Origin: Thalassotalea hakodatensis | GTDB lineage: Bacteria; Pseudomonadota; Gammaproteobacteria; Enterobacterales; Alteromonadaceae | Length of the DNA: 64,000 bases | Reading direction: 5' to 3' | Assembly (NCBI RefSeq): GCF_030295995.1 | Contig: NZ_AP027365.1 | Location: 3,194,066 to 3,258,065, forward strand | Part shown: positions 7,364 through 17,201 of the stretch, one piece after another | Numbering within the stretch: the first letter of the stretch is position 1 | Layout: each line of letters opens with the position of its first letter | Program-made: the position numbers and the translations under genes | The notes under the pieces: generated by a model | Database searches by the model: none | What the model was told of the DNA's origin: nothing | What the model saw: the letters and a program-made list of their open reading frames with translations, nothing else

Positions 7364-8380
7364 ATGACTAGTATTATCACTCAAAAAAATAACACAATAC
7401 CTACCAAACATAGTGAACTATCACCAATTCAATATCTTAAATGGTTTGTCGTACTTATGATTGTTCCAGTTATATTAAGTCATATGATTTTTAATTTTCT
7501 GTTAGGAATTGAAACAACAGATCTTCGTTTAGCAAGTTTGAATACGGTATTTATGAATAATACCAATTCGCATAAATATTCGGTCATTCAGCGAGAATTA
7601 AATGCTTTAGAGGCACGGCGTTGATTGCAGAGAATGGTTATTCAGGAGAACGTGCTCCTGCGTTCTCTAATGAGCTACATCCTTGTAGCGTCCTTTTCAA
7701 AATCAACAACACAGGCTATGAAGCGTTTAAACTCGCCCTTTGGGAGCGTGTTAGAGGCGCGATAATTGCGCAAAACGTGTTTGATGTAGAACAACTATAC
7801 CTGCACACGTTTCGCTTATTCCCCCACCTCTGACATCGCTCTGAACTGACTTAATCTTTATGCGAATTGGTATAACATCTTAGTGGCGGTGTTATCAACC
7901 CCATTCATTCATCATGTCTATAAACTTGCTCCTAACATTCTCTGTGTACAAAGGGTCTCAACAAAACACATTGTTCGCATTATTATGTTTTGTACATTTA
8001 TCAGTATTTTTTTCACGTTTTGCTATCAATGGTTTGACATAGAACAGTCAGACTTTCTTGACAGGTTAAGCGACTCAGCTTTAACCTTATTATTAGGCTT
8101 TATTGTTATTTGTCTGATTGGCCCAGTATTAGAAGAGATTTTATATCGAGGAATACTATTTACTGGACTACAACGTACAGGAATGCATACTTCACTTGTA
8201 CTAATTATAACAACATCAATTTTTACCTTTATACATGTTCAATATGACGCTCAACAACTCGCCTTTATTTTTATTTACGGTTTATTGCTCGGGATCATTA
8301 GATACAAAACTAATAATATTCTTTTATGTATTGCAATTCACATGATACATAACGTTTACAATTTATTTTTTTATATATAG
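7364..8380 (+). pseudogene. CPBP intramembrane protease gene split by a MITE
   Basis: The first part (7364-7560) encodes a soluble start and one membrane helix. The second (7876-8380) holds EExxxR (EEILYR), FxxxH (FTFIH) and HxxxN (HMIHN), all three CPBP motifs. Between them lies a 312-bp inverted-repeat element flanked by TAA/TAA. Removing the element and one TAA joins the halves in frame as a 233-aa protein with no stop (702 bp = 234 codons). The current 5' ORF ends after 20 element-encoded residues (stop 7624). A GTG at 7883 could start a 165-aa remnant that still has all catalytic motifs, so partial function cannot be excluded. Confidence 0.85.
7561..7872. mobile_element. MITE family A, copy 1 (312 bp)
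   Basis: It has perfect terminal inverted repeats TACCAATTCGCATAA/TTATGCGAATTGGTA and a 3-bp TAA duplication (7558-7560 and 7873-7875). It has no transposase and only meaningless short ORFs. The second copy is at 21311-21574, inverted and with an internal deletion of about 50 bp. The TWA target choice resembles IS5-family (TNA) transposition; the helper transposase is not in the window. Confidence 0.88.
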
Positions 8381-8459
8381 CTATCCTGCTAGCAATGCAC
8401 TTTTAGGAAGCGCTTATTCACCATAAAACCACTTTCAAATGATTGATTATTTAAGATAA

Positions 8460-8485
8460 AAAACCACGTTAGAAAACGTGGTTTT
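8460..8485. terminator. Bidirectional intrinsic terminator
   Basis: A perfect stem AAAACCACGTT / AACGTGGTTTT with an AGAA loop lies between the plus-strand CPBP fragment and the minus-strand TonB receptor, which converge here. The A and T tracts on both sides suit termination in either direction. Confidence 0.85.
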
Positions 8486-8502
8486 ATCATTGAAATTATG
8501 GC

Positions 8503-11127
8503 TTAGAATTTATAAGTCGCTTTTACGTAATAGAATGCGCCGTTGTAATCAAACGGCCCGCTTTCAAAGTACATAGCCCCTGCATAGTCTTCGCTTAATT
8601 CATAGGGTAGTTCTTCTGCGTCTTGATCAAAGATATTATTTGCACCCGCAGATAATGTCCAAGAATCGCTGAAGAAATAACTCACTTCTGCATCAAAAGT
8701 AACAGCAGCATCAGCATCGGCACTTGCACCACCATCATCAGCATGAACAGCCCAGTATTCTCCGTAATAGTTACCACGAATAAACATCGACACATCATCC
8801 CAAGACTGTGACATCGTTAGCGTGCCACGATGCTCTGGAATGCCCTCTTCTAATCGACGTACTTTAACTTCACCAGTGGCATCAGAAAACCTATCGACTT
8901 CTGTTTCATTAAAGTTATACGCTAAAGCAAATGCGGTATCTCCTCCAAACAATTGCATCGAATAATTTGCAACTATATCAAGGCCATTCGTGGTAGTATC
9001 AAAGTCATTCGCAAAGAATGTAACGCTGGAAATTGATTTATCCTCAATACCAAGTTGATCTAACACCGCACGCGTAACTTCAAATTTATCTGTTTGCTGA
9101 ATACGATCTGTCACTTCTATTTGATAAATATCCGCAGTTAAGAAAAAGTCCCCCTGTTGATAAACTAAACCCGCAGCAAAACTTTTAGACTCTTCAGGTT
9201 CAAGTTCTTTACCCCCATAATACATTGATAACGGATTTGTCGGAGGAAACGTTGCCGATTGTACGAGTTCCCCTTCAACAAATGACGTTTGCGTATTTAC
9301 GACATTAGCTTGTCCCACGGTTGGTGCACGAAACCCTGTACTATGTGAACCACGAACGGATAAATTATCTGTCAATTGATATTGCGCGGTTATTTTATAA
9401 TTGGTTGTAGCACCAAAAGAATCAAAGTCTTCATATCTTAATGCAGCTCCTAATAAAAAATAATCTGTCATCTGGGCTTCGATATCTACGTATGCAGCAA
9501 AAGATCTACGCTCTTTTGTACCTTGAGATTCAGGACTAAAACCAGCAAAACCATGAGAACCAACACTAAACCCTTGCGATGCTAAAACACCACTATCCCA
9601 AGAGGCTCTCTCGCCGGACTTAATTTCAAAGCTTTCTTCACGCCACTCAACACCCATTGCAACGCTAGCATCATCCTCTAATCCCCAATCAAACGTTTTA
9701 TTGATATCGAAATTAAAGGTTTTTTCTAGCTGAACATAACTACCCGTTTTGAAAGAAAGATCACCCTGTTCTGGCCCCATTGAAGGGTTAACGGTATTAC
9801 GTAATGTATATTCTGATTCATTGCGCCCTACACCACCACTTAAATCAAAAAACCAGCCATCTAAAAAGCCTGATTTAAATTCACCGTCAACTCCCATTGT
9901 TAATGAAGTATCATTTATATCTCCAGTAAATTGTGGAGTGTAGCCACCAGGTAGTAATTGATTGAACGCCCAACAATTATCATTATTAGCAACTTGTTGA
10001 TAAGCAGAAGTATCAAGGATATTTGGTACACTGGTACCATTAACGTAATCAACCAATGTGACATCTATAGGACAGCCACTTATGCTATTACCGCTGCTGT
10101 CTAAACCTTGTAAGTCACCAACAAGCCATACTTTTCTTGTTGGATTACCATCACCATCACCATCAGGATCCCAAAAGAAATCATTAACGTCTTTACTAAA
10201 AACACCACCACGGTTTTGTGGGTTTCGGTAATAATACCCCCCCGTTGCAGTACGTTCAGAGTAGTTACCAAACATGTAAAATTGTTTATCATCTCCCAAA
10301 TCTAAACCAACATTAGCGAATACCGTTATATCATCATCAATTTCTGGATTACCCCATACCATCGCAGGATCATTAATATGAGTATTACCGGCTTCACTTA
10401 ACGCTAACGCATCATTACGCTGAACACTTCGACTAGTGGCATCAGCTGTTTTATATTGAAAGCTTAAATTCGCAAAACCGTATTTAGTAAATGGCAACCC
10501 GATATTGCCATCAACAGTCGTTGCGGCACCGTCACCTTCACCATACTCACCTCTACGAACAGATATCGACCCGCCGTCTGCATCATCTTTTAAAACAAAA
10601 TTCATCACACCTGCTATCGCGTCAGACCCATATTGAGCGGCTGCACCATCGCGCAATACCTCAACTTGTTTAAGTGCAATAGATGGGATAACAGAAATAT
10701 CTGGTCCTTGTGCGCCATCATTTACCCCACCACCTTGAAAAGCAATGACTGAGGCACGATGACGTCGCTTTCCGTTTACCAGAATTAACGTACTATCAGA
10801 GGAGAGCCCTCTTAGATTTATTGGCCTAATAAAAGATGCGGCATCGGATATAGGCTGTGCTCTTGCGGCAAACGAAGGCACCGCAGCTTGTAATTGATCA
10901 AGCATATCTGTTGATGCGTTTTTCCCAAGCTCGTCTGCACCAACAATATCGACGGGAACCGGCGACTGAGCGACAGAACGCGGTGCTGAACGAGTACCAA
11001 CCACAGCAATTCGCTCAACCTCTTTTTCAGCATTAGACGATTCGGTTTCTTCAGCAAATGAGGGGGATGTACCAAGTGCTATGCTAATAGCAAGTGCTAG
11101 CTTAGTAGCACGATTTAACTTAGACAT
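8503..11127 (-). CDS. TonB-dependent outer-membrane receptor
   Basis: An 874-aa protein with a cleavable signal peptide (about residues 1-25, ending SFAEE). A plug domain from about 45-185 has the ILVNGKRRHR segment and GAAAQYGSDAIAGVMNFVLK, and a long beta-barrel ends in an aromatic residue (ATYKF). GGAAGGAAATA is the ribosome site. It resembles the large receptors of marine Alteromonadales with an extended barrel for organic substrates. The substrate cannot be told from the sequence. The promoter is separated from older upstream DNA by a MITE at 11174-11442. The gene is not obviously in an operon with fumarylacetoacetase 966 bp upstream. Confidence 0.92.
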   Translation of the reverse strand: MSKLNRATKLALAISIALGTSPSFAEETESSNAEKEVERIAVVGTRSAPRSVAQSPVPVDIVGADELGKNASTDMLDQLQAAVPSFAARAQPISDAASFIRPINLRGLSSDSTLILVNGKRRHRASVIAFQGGGVNDGAQGPDISVIPSIALKQVEVLRDGAAAQYGSDAIAGVMNFVLKDDADGGSISVRRGEYGEGDGAATTVDGNIGLPFTKYGFANLSFQYKTADATSRSVQRNDALALSEAGNTHINDPAMVWGNPEIDDDITVFANVGLDLGDDKQFYMFGNYSERTATGGYYYRNPQNRGGVFSKDVNDFFWDPDGDGDGNPTRKVWLVGDLQGLDSSGNSISGCPIDVTLVDYVNGTSVPNILDTSAYQQVANNDNCWAFNQLLPGGYTPQFTGDINDTSLTMGVDGEFKSGFLDGWFFDLSGGVGRNESEYTLRNTVNPSMGPEQGDLSFKTGSYVQLEKTFNFDINKTFDWGLEDDASVAMGVEWREESFEIKSGERASWDSGVLASQGFSVGSHGFAGFSPESQGTKERRSFAAYVDIEAQMTDYFLLGAALRYEDFDSFGATTNYKITAQYQLTDNLSVRGSHSTGFRAPTVGQANVVNTQTSFVEGELVQSATFPPTNPLSMYYGGKELEPEESKSFAAGLVYQQGDFFLTADIYQIEVTDRIQQTDKFEVTRAVLDQLGIEDKSISSVTFFANDFDTTTNGLDIVANYSMQLFGGDTAFALAYNFNETEVDRFSDATGEVKVRRLEEGIPEHRGTLTMSQSWDDVSMFIRGNYYGEYWAVHADDGGASADADAAVTFDAEVSYFFSDSWTLSAGANNIFDQDAEELPYELSEDYAGAMYFESGPFDYNGAFYYVKATYKF

Positions 11128-11173
11128 ATTATTTCCTTCCTGGCGTTTTAGTGTATTTAATTTTTTAGTTATT

Positions 11174-11442
11174 TAGAGCGTGTTGATCTTTACTGTTTAA
11201 GTTTTTTTCAAATTAAACGCCTTCTGATCGCGGCACTTGGATTATTGCATAGTCATTCTATGGTTAATTCAAGTAACAAAGAGCAGGAGGCGTTTAGTTG
11301 AACCCTTCGGGCTGTATCTGTTTGGCATTTCTACTGTGTTAACGCTTGACTGGAGTAGAATAACTACACAGCGCAAGTGTTGCCTTGTATAAATACCAAA
11401 CAAATTGCGGCAAAAGTAAACATGAAAGATCAACACGCTCTA
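11174..11442. mobile_element. MITE family B, copy 1 (about 269 bp)
   Basis: Terminal inverted repeats TAGAGCGTGTTGATCTT / AAGATCAACACGCTCTA are flanked by TA on each side, as expected for TA-duplicating (IS630/Tc1-like) elements. It has no coding capacity. A same-length, nearly identical copy in the same orientation is at 61290-61558. It sits 46 bp upstream of the TonB receptor start and probably alters its promoter. Confidence 0.87.
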
Positions 11443-12093
11443 ATTATTTATTTTATAATTTTATCGATCTGACCTGATCGCTTAATCACGAATTCAGACC
11501 TCTATTGGGTATAAGCTACGATTTAGTGGTTTACAAGTTTGCAGTTTTTACTTAACGAAGTTTAAGAATTAGTAATAAGCGTCATGTATACAATATTAAA
11601 TAGCTATAAGTGACTCATTGAATTTAATAAAGCTTGTAGAAAGCTTTATAAAACAAAGGTTATTATTATCGACGATAAAGAGAGGTTTTAAGTTGATGAC
11701 GTAATTTCTACGATTAAAATTATAAAATATTGATATTAAAATACTGAATAAAATAGCAAAAAAGTCTTAAAAACACCCTAAGTAAATGTTTGATAGATCC
11801 ATAAATTAACCAAATTGATAAGTAAAAAATAATGCTTGAATCATATATATAGGCTAAAAAGTTCGAGATTGAATCAAACGTTATACTTAATATTTTACTG
11901 AGGGAGGTTACAGAAAAGTAATAGCAATCATTGTAAGTTATCGTGACGGTGAAACGTCGGTATATAGAGGCGAATATTGCAAAAACACGAATATAACACG
12001 AGCGTACATTGAACTTTTCAGTTATCTATTGCGCAAATATTGCTAACAATTATCATCAAAATTCAATGCACATTCGTGAGAGTTTTCAAATAA
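11443..12093. other. 651-bp region without a recognisable gene
   Basis: A+T-rich DNA between the MITE and fumarylacetoacetase. No ORF with a ribosome site or recognisable protein was found. One TGTATACA octamer (11585-11592) resembles the palindromes in the hydroxyproline locus, but a few such octamers are expected by chance. It probably contains the original upstream region of the TonB receptor. Confidence 0.5.
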
Positions 12094-13416
12094 CTATTCA
12101 GCAGGCAACACTAATGCTTCAACAGAACCAAAGCCAATTCTTACTGCTCCAGCTTTTTCACACCAACCTTTCATTACCACGTTGTCTCCATCCTCTAAGA
12201 AGGTACGAGTCTCACCATTTGGTAAGTTAATAGGCTCAGAACCTGCGTTTGATAATTCTAACAACGACCCTGCTTCATCTGGATTTGGCCCTGATTGCGT
12301 ACCAGAACCAAACATATCGCCAGCCCTCAAATTACAACCGTTAACCGTATGATGTGCCACCATTTGATTGACAGTCCAATAAGAGTCATTGAAGTTAGAT
12401 GTTGATAGTGGTGTAGCTTCTTGATTAGCTGCGCGCATTTTTTCAGTTTCAAGTAGCACTTGCAATTGAATGTTGTAAGCACCAGTTTCACGGTTTTCTG
12501 CTGATTCCAAGTAATCCATAGGTTGCGGATCATCTGAATCACGCGTCCAGGCACCTCTATATGGCATTAGCGCTTCAGAAGTGACTATCCAAGGAGATAT
12601 AGTTGAAGCGAAGCTTTTCGACAAAAATGGACCTAATGGCTGATATTCCCATCCTTGTATATCGCGCGCTGACCAATCATTAAATAGACATAAACCAAAT
12701 ACATGATCATCTGCCTTATTGATACTTATTGGCTCACCAAGATCATTACCTTTACCAACAAAAATACCCACTTCAAGCTCATAATCTAAGCGTTTACAAG
12801 GGCCAAAACTTGGCTCAGTTGCTGTTGGTGCTTTAGTTTGCCCTTTAGGTCGTTTAAAGCTGCTGCCTGAAATTTCAATCGAAGATGAGCGACCGTGATA
12901 ACCAATAGGGACCCATTTATAGTTAGGTAATAATGGATTATCTGGACGAAACTTTTTACCGACAGAGGTTGCATGGTGAATCGAAGTATAAAAGTCGGTA
13001 TAGTCGCCAATATTGCACGGTAATGCATATTCAACATCTGACATATCTACTAAGCAATTTTCCAGCACTTGTTGATGAGCAGAGCCTTCTGATAATGCAT
13101 CAGACAGTACTTTTCGTAGTTCACTCCATGCTTCTTTACCCATTGCCATAAAATCATTTAACTGCTCTTTTGCGCAAGCAGAAATAGCTTCCGCGGCTAA
13201 GCCAGTAAAAATCTTCGCTTCTTTAACTGCAGCTAAATCAACTACTTTATCGCCAATCGCTACACCACCTCGAAATGACTCCTCATTGCCTTTTCTACGA
13301 AAAATAGCAAAAGGTAAGTTTTGAATCGGAAAATCACATTTATCTTGGTTAGCAGAGCTTACCCAGCTTTTAAGTGATGGATTATGCGTCGCATTTAACT
13401 TGAGATTAGATGACAT
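12094..13416 (-). CDS. fahA: Fumarylacetoacetase
   Basis: A 440-aa protein that hydrolyses 4-fumarylacetoacetate to fumarate and acetoacetate, the last step of tyrosine/homogentisate breakdown. The N-terminal SH3-like part has FPIQNLPFAIFRRKG. The catalytic core shows DYTDFYTSIHHAT (about 138-150), YELEVGIFVG (metal-binding glutamates), FNDWSARDIQGWEY and GTQSGPNPDEAGSLLEL. Length fits the bacterial and animal enzyme (about 420-440). GGAG lies upstream of the ATG. Homogentisate dioxygenase and maleylacetoacetate isomerase, often adjacent, are not in the window. Confidence 0.95.
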   Translation of the reverse strand: MSSNLKLNATHNPSLKSWVSSANQDKCDFPIQNLPFAIFRRKGNEESFRGGVAIGDKVVDLAAVKEAKIFTGLAAEAISACAKEQLNDFMAMGKEAWSELRKVLSDALSEGSAHQQVLENCLVDMSDVEYALPCNIGDYTDFYTSIHHATSVGKKFRPDNPLLPNYKWVPIGYHGRSSSIEISGSSFKRPKGQTKAPTATEPSFGPCKRLDYELEVGIFVGKGNDLGEPISINKADDHVFGLCLFNDWSARDIQGWEYQPLGPFLSKSFASTISPWIVTSEALMPYRGAWTRDSDDPQPMDYLESAENRETGAYNIQLQVLLETEKMRAANQEATPLSTSNFNDSYWTVNQMVAHHTVNGCNLRAGDMFGSGTQSGPNPDEAGSLLELSNAGSEPINLPNGETRTFLEDGDNVVMKGWCEKAGAVRIGFGSVEALVLPAE

Positions 13417-13736
13417 TAAAACACTCCATAAGTCAGCATGTTACTAAGGCTGTTAATACATGCTATAAAATTTTTCTCATTATAACAGTGGCCGAAATAA
13501 ACGCTATGTCGTGGGTTGAACTGCAAGAGAATGTTTGTCACTGCTCTTTGCACATATATGTTTACACTACAGTATGATTATCAATACACTATGCATATGA
13601 ACCCGCCAAGTCATGTGTTTACATGAATCATGCAATAAACCATTGACTACCCTTTGATATATCTCCTTATTTTCTTAAGCAAAATATTTAAGGGTAGGCT
13701 ATACATTAAAATACCCTACATTAAAATATACTCGTT
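13417..13736. promoter_or_regulatory. Divergent promoter region, fahA / HD-GYP regulator
   Basis: 320 bp between two divergent starts, holding promoters for both genes. I see no RNA gene, strong repeat or recognisable operator. Confidence 0.4.
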
Positions 13737-15257
13737 ATGCCTTTATCTTTTTTGACACAAAAAGCAACCGTAGACTCATCTCCTTGGCGTGTTCTCATTG
13801 TTGATGATGAAGAAGATATTCATCAGATCACCAAAATGGCATTAAAACGCTTCGAATTAGATGGACGTAAACTTACTTTTTTACATGCATATTCTGCAGA
13901 AGAAGCAAAAAGCGTTTTATTAGAAGAACAAGATATTGCGCTGGTGTTTTTAGATGTGGTAATGGAAAGCGATGATGCTGGATTGTTACTAGCCAAATGG
14001 ATTCGCCAAGACCTCAATAATCAATTTTCCCGTATCGTTTTACGTACAGGGCAACCCGGACAAGCCCCAGAAGAAAAAGTCATCGTAGAATTTGATATTA
14101 ATGATTACAAAGAAAAAACAGAACTAGATCGTAAAAAACTATTCACAACTGTATTTACTGCACTGCGTGCTTACCGCGATATTATTGAAGTCGATAAAGC
14201 GCGAAAATATCAAGAACGGTACCGTTCAGGTTTAGAACGCGTTATTGATGCCACTGGAAATGTATTAGAGCAGCGCTCTCTTAGAGAATTTTTCAATGGT
14301 TTATTAGAGCAAATCATGTCGTTATTACAAATTAACCAACAAAGCATGCTGCTGCAAGTGAAAGGTTTAGGAGCAATTTACACTGAAAATGATTTTCAAG
14401 TGATTGCAGAGATATCTAATAACGATGAAAACATTGCTAAAAAACAAGCATTCGAATACCTAAATTTAGCAATCAAAGAAAAGCGAAGTATATTTAAAAA
14501 CAACGTGTTAGTTGGATATTTCCCCAGTAATAGCGAGAAAATAAGCTTACTGTATTTAAGCGGTATTGAGTCGCTATCAGATATTGACGCAAAACTCCTT
14601 GAAGTATTTTCAGGGAATATTAGCTTAGCGTTCGATAATTTATTACTCAATCGAGAGATTGTTGAAACCCAAGAAGAGCTTATTTACCGCTTAGGTGATG
14701 TTGTAGAATCTCGTTCCAATGAAGCAGGTAATCATATTCGCCGAATGGCTGAAGTATCTTATATGTTGGCGATCAAATCAGGTATGGATTTGTCTGAAGC
14801 TGAATTATTAAAACAGGCTGCTCCAATGCATGACATTGGTAAAATTTCCACACCAGACCGTATATTACTGAAACCAGGGAAATTAACTGATGATGAAATG
14901 GATGAAATGAAGCTACACCCTACTATAGGTGAAAGCATTCTTCATGGTTCTAAACGCCCCATATTACAAGCTGCGGCAATCATTGCGGCTCAACATCATG
15001 AAAAATTTGATGGTACAGGTTACCCTAGAGGGCTTGCTGGTGAAAATATCCACCTGTTTGCACGTATTGTTTCAGTTGCAGACGTATTCGATGCACTTAC
15101 CCATAAGCGTTGCTATAAAGATGCTTGGCCACTCGAAAAAGTACAATCTTTTTTGCGTGAAGCTGCTGGAACGCATCTTGATCCCAACATAGTTAACATT
15201 ATGTTAGAAAACATTACTTTGGCCGTGGAAATTAACCAAAAGTACCAAGATGATTAA
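13737..15257 (+). CDS. Response regulator with HD-GYP c-di-GMP phosphodiesterase domain
   Basis: A 506-aa protein. The receiver domain (about 17-140) has acidic D23/D24, phospho-acceptor D73, T104 and a conserved Lys near 125. A middle region (about 150-310) resembles DUF3369. The HD-GYP domain (about 315-480) has H365-D366 (MHDIGK), HHEKFDGTGYP at 420-430 and SVADVFDALT. All HD-GYP metal and substrate residues look intact, so it should hydrolyse cyclic di-GMP when activated. It converges with a GAF histidine kinase 40 bp away, a plausible cognate kinase by position only. Confidence 0.92.
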   Translation: MPLSFLTQKATVDSSPWRVLIVDDEEDIHQITKMALKRFELDGRKLTFLHAYSAEEAKSVLLEEQDIALVFLDVVMESDDAGLLLAKWIRQDLNNQFSRIVLRTGQPGQAPEEKVIVEFDINDYKEKTELDRKKLFTTVFTALRAYRDIIEVDKARKYQERYRSGLERVIDATGNVLEQRSLREFFNGLLEQIMSLLQINQQSMLLQVKGLGAIYTENDFQVIAEISNNDENIAKKQAFEYLNLAIKEKRSIFKNNVLVGYFPSNSEKISLLYLSGIESLSDIDAKLLEVFSGNISLAFDNLLLNREIVETQEELIYRLGDVVESRSNEAGNHIRRMAEVSYMLAIKSGMDLSEAELLKQAAPMHDIGKISTPDRILLKPGKLTDDEMDEMKLHPTIGESILHGSKRPILQAAAIIAAQHHEKFDGTGYPRGLAGENIHLFARIVSVADVFDALTHKRCYKDAWPLEKVQSFLREAAGTHLDPNIVNIMLENITLAVEINQKYQDD

Positions 15258-15297
15258 TTTAAAATCATAACAATACACATATAACCATAAAATTCAG

Positions 15298-16731
15298 TTA
15301 CTTACCAGATGAGTAAGGTAAACTAATTAAATAGGCTAAACCTTTACCTTCTTCACTTTTTACTTTTATTTTTCCTCCCAAAGATTGTACTAAATTATAA
15401 ATTAAATGTGTGCCTAAGCCACTCCCTCCTTGACCTCGCTTAGTGGTAAAAAAAGGTTCAAATAAACAAGACAATTGTTCGCCTGTTAACCCTTTACCAT
15501 TATCAGCATAATGAATATTTATCGCAGTTTTTTTACTTCGCACAATAATTTGTATGCGACCATGATCATGTTCTTCAAATCCATGAATAAGTGAATTTAA
15601 GATCAAATTACTCAAAATTTGTGATAATGCACCCGCATTAATGTTCATCGTTATCTGGTCAGGACATTCAACAATCACCTGATGATTGACTCGTTTTAAT
15701 TTAGGTTTTAATGATAGTAATATTTCATCAATATATGCCTTTAAATTAATATTACGCGTTTCGTTAGAGGATTGATCAACAGCAACCTGCTTAAAGCTTT
15801 TCACTAAAGCTGCGCCTCGTATTGTATTACTTTTTAGTATGGCTAAACCTTGTGCAAGCTCTGTAAAAAAATCTTGTAAGTCTTCTTCTGATAGCATTTG
15901 CTCTTCATAGCGGCTTTTAATGAAATTAAACTCCTCCTCCAAATGGCTAACGCCAGTAACACAAATACCTAACGGCGTATTAATTTCATGGGCAATTCCA
16001 GCAACTAAGCCCCCTAATGATGCCATTTTTTCTTTTTGCACCAATTCTTGCTGCGTAGTTTGTAAATGTTTAATAGTAATATTTAATTGCTTATTTTGTT
16101 GCTCAAGTAACCGGTGTTGCTCGGCAAGCCTCTGCTGTGCATCTCTACGCTGACTTTCATTCACATGGCTTTCAATCGCACTAGCAAGTTGATTTGCAAC
16201 AAAGTTTAATACCTTTAAGTCGTTGTCAGTATATTGATTACTGTCTTGATATGTTTGAGCAACAATAACACCATGTAGCGTTTCACCACTAAGCATCGGC
16301 GCACCAATCCAACTAGTAAATTCACCCGAACCTAAAACATCTTTTATCTCCCCTTTCTCGATTAAGGCTTCAATACTACTTTGGTTCAAAAGTTGGGGGA
16401 TTCTGGTTTTTATCACGTAAGAGGTTAACCCCTGTTCTAGCGGGATTATTTTTCCGGTTAGGTCTTTCTCGTCAACGTCTTTTTCATCCACAAAATAAAC
16501 AAGTTCAATATGCTGTTCTTCTTCATTTAAAAGCGCGATAAAAAAATTATTCGCCTCAATAACAGCATTGGTGATCTCGTGTACTTGCTGATACAAGCTT
16601 TGTAGTTCAAGATCATCATGAGAAATTGACGCAATTTTAAATAAAGCATGTTGCAACTTTTCACTATACGTTAGTGCGAGTAGTTCTTGTTCTAATTGTT
16701 GGTAACTTGGTTTAAGGTCTTGTTCACTCAA
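15298..16731 (-). CDS. GAF-domain histidine kinase
   Basis: A 477-aa soluble sensor kinase with no membrane segment. A GAF domain spans about 25-190. A coiled coil (about 190-235, Gln/Leu-rich) leads to the H-box in AGIAHEINTPLGI (His near 250). The ATPase domain has an N-box (LILNSLIHGFEEHD), DNGKG and RGQGGSGLG. It closely resembles the catalytic half of the kinase at 25300-26865 (same EKMASLG and HExNTPLGICVT wording). It probably signals a cytoplasmic ligand or redox state to the adjacent HD-GYP regulator; the pairing is inferred. Confidence 0.9.
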   Translation of the reverse strand: MSEQDLKPSYQQLEQELLALTYSEKLQHALFKIASISHDDLELQSLYQQVHEITNAVIEANNFFIALLNEEEQHIELVYFVDEKDVDEKDLTGKIIPLEQGLTSYVIKTRIPQLLNQSSIEALIEKGEIKDVLGSGEFTSWIGAPMLSGETLHGVIVAQTYQDSNQYTDNDLKVLNFVANQLASAIESHVNESQRRDAQQRLAEQHRLLEQQNKQLNITIKHLQTTQQELVQKEKMASLGGLVAGIAHEINTPLGICVTGVSHLEEEFNFIKSRYEEQMLSEEDLQDFFTELAQGLAILKSNTIRGAALVKSFKQVAVDQSSNETRNINLKAYIDEILLSLKPKLKRVNHQVIVECPDQITMNINAGALSQILSNLILNSLIHGFEEHDHGRIQIIVRSKKTAINIHYADNGKGLTGEQLSCLFEPFFTTKRGQGGSGLGTHLIYNLVQSLGGKIKVKSEEGKGLAYLISLPYSSGK

Positions 16732-16830
16732 TTAAACATTGCCCATTTCATATCTATGTCATTTAAGAATAGACGAAAAATCCACAAGCGGCTTTAGAAA
16801 CCATTTTACAAATAATAAGTGAACGTAGAA

Positions 16831-17136
16831 CTACAATTCAAAGTCACCAAAATCTATATTACTGCTGGTATCAAGTGACTTTTTACTAGGAGGATCAAAT
16901 AAGGAGGGCTGAGCTTCATCAGCAGTATGTGTTTTTTCTTTCGCTTTAAGTTTGCCATCTTTTCGCTTTTTACGTTGAATACAGCGTTTAATGACTTTTT
17001 GTTTATCATCCGAAGTTAAGTTTATCCATAACTGTCTTTCATCACGAGTACGCATACACCCTAAGCAATAGCCTTTGTCATCTGATTGACAAATACCAAT
17101 ACACGGGCTTGGAACATCAAAAAATTCTAATTGCAT
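16831..17136 (-). CDS. DUF1289 family small Fe-S-like protein
   Basis: A 101-aa protein with the DUF1289 signature near the N-terminus (SPCIGICQSDDKGYCLGCMRT). Its four cysteines (C12, C16, C24, C27) could bind a metal or iron-sulfur cluster. The middle is strongly basic (RKKRKDGKLKAKEK) and the end acidic. Biochemical function is not established. It stands alone between the GAF kinase and the SulP gene, all on the minus strand. Confidence 0.85.
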   Translation of the reverse strand: MQLEFFDVPSPCIGICQSDDKGYCLGCMRTRDERQLWINLTSDDKQKVIKRCIQRKKRKDGKLKAKEKTHTADEAQPSLFDPPSKKSLDTSSNIDFGDFEL

Positions 17137-17201
17137 ACATCACGCAGTTAAGGGTCTATAGATTAACTATAACCTATAGACCTATTAAACAAAACTTTCG
17201 C

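Noticed and set aside
7621-7833. 70-codon ORF inside the split CPBP gene
   Set aside because: It lies wholly within MITE family A and has no counterpart in the shorter copy; chance frame.
11585-11592. TGTATACA octamer upstream of the first TonB receptor as a third GntR site
   Set aside because: About two such octamers are expected by chance in a 64-kb A+T-rich window, and the surrounding bases are not symmetrical.
17153-17182. Inverted repeat GGTCTATAG/CTATAGACC after the SulP gene
   Set aside because: Likely a weak terminator, but it has no T-run and overlaps the upstream region of the DUF1289 gene; not strong enough to list alone.
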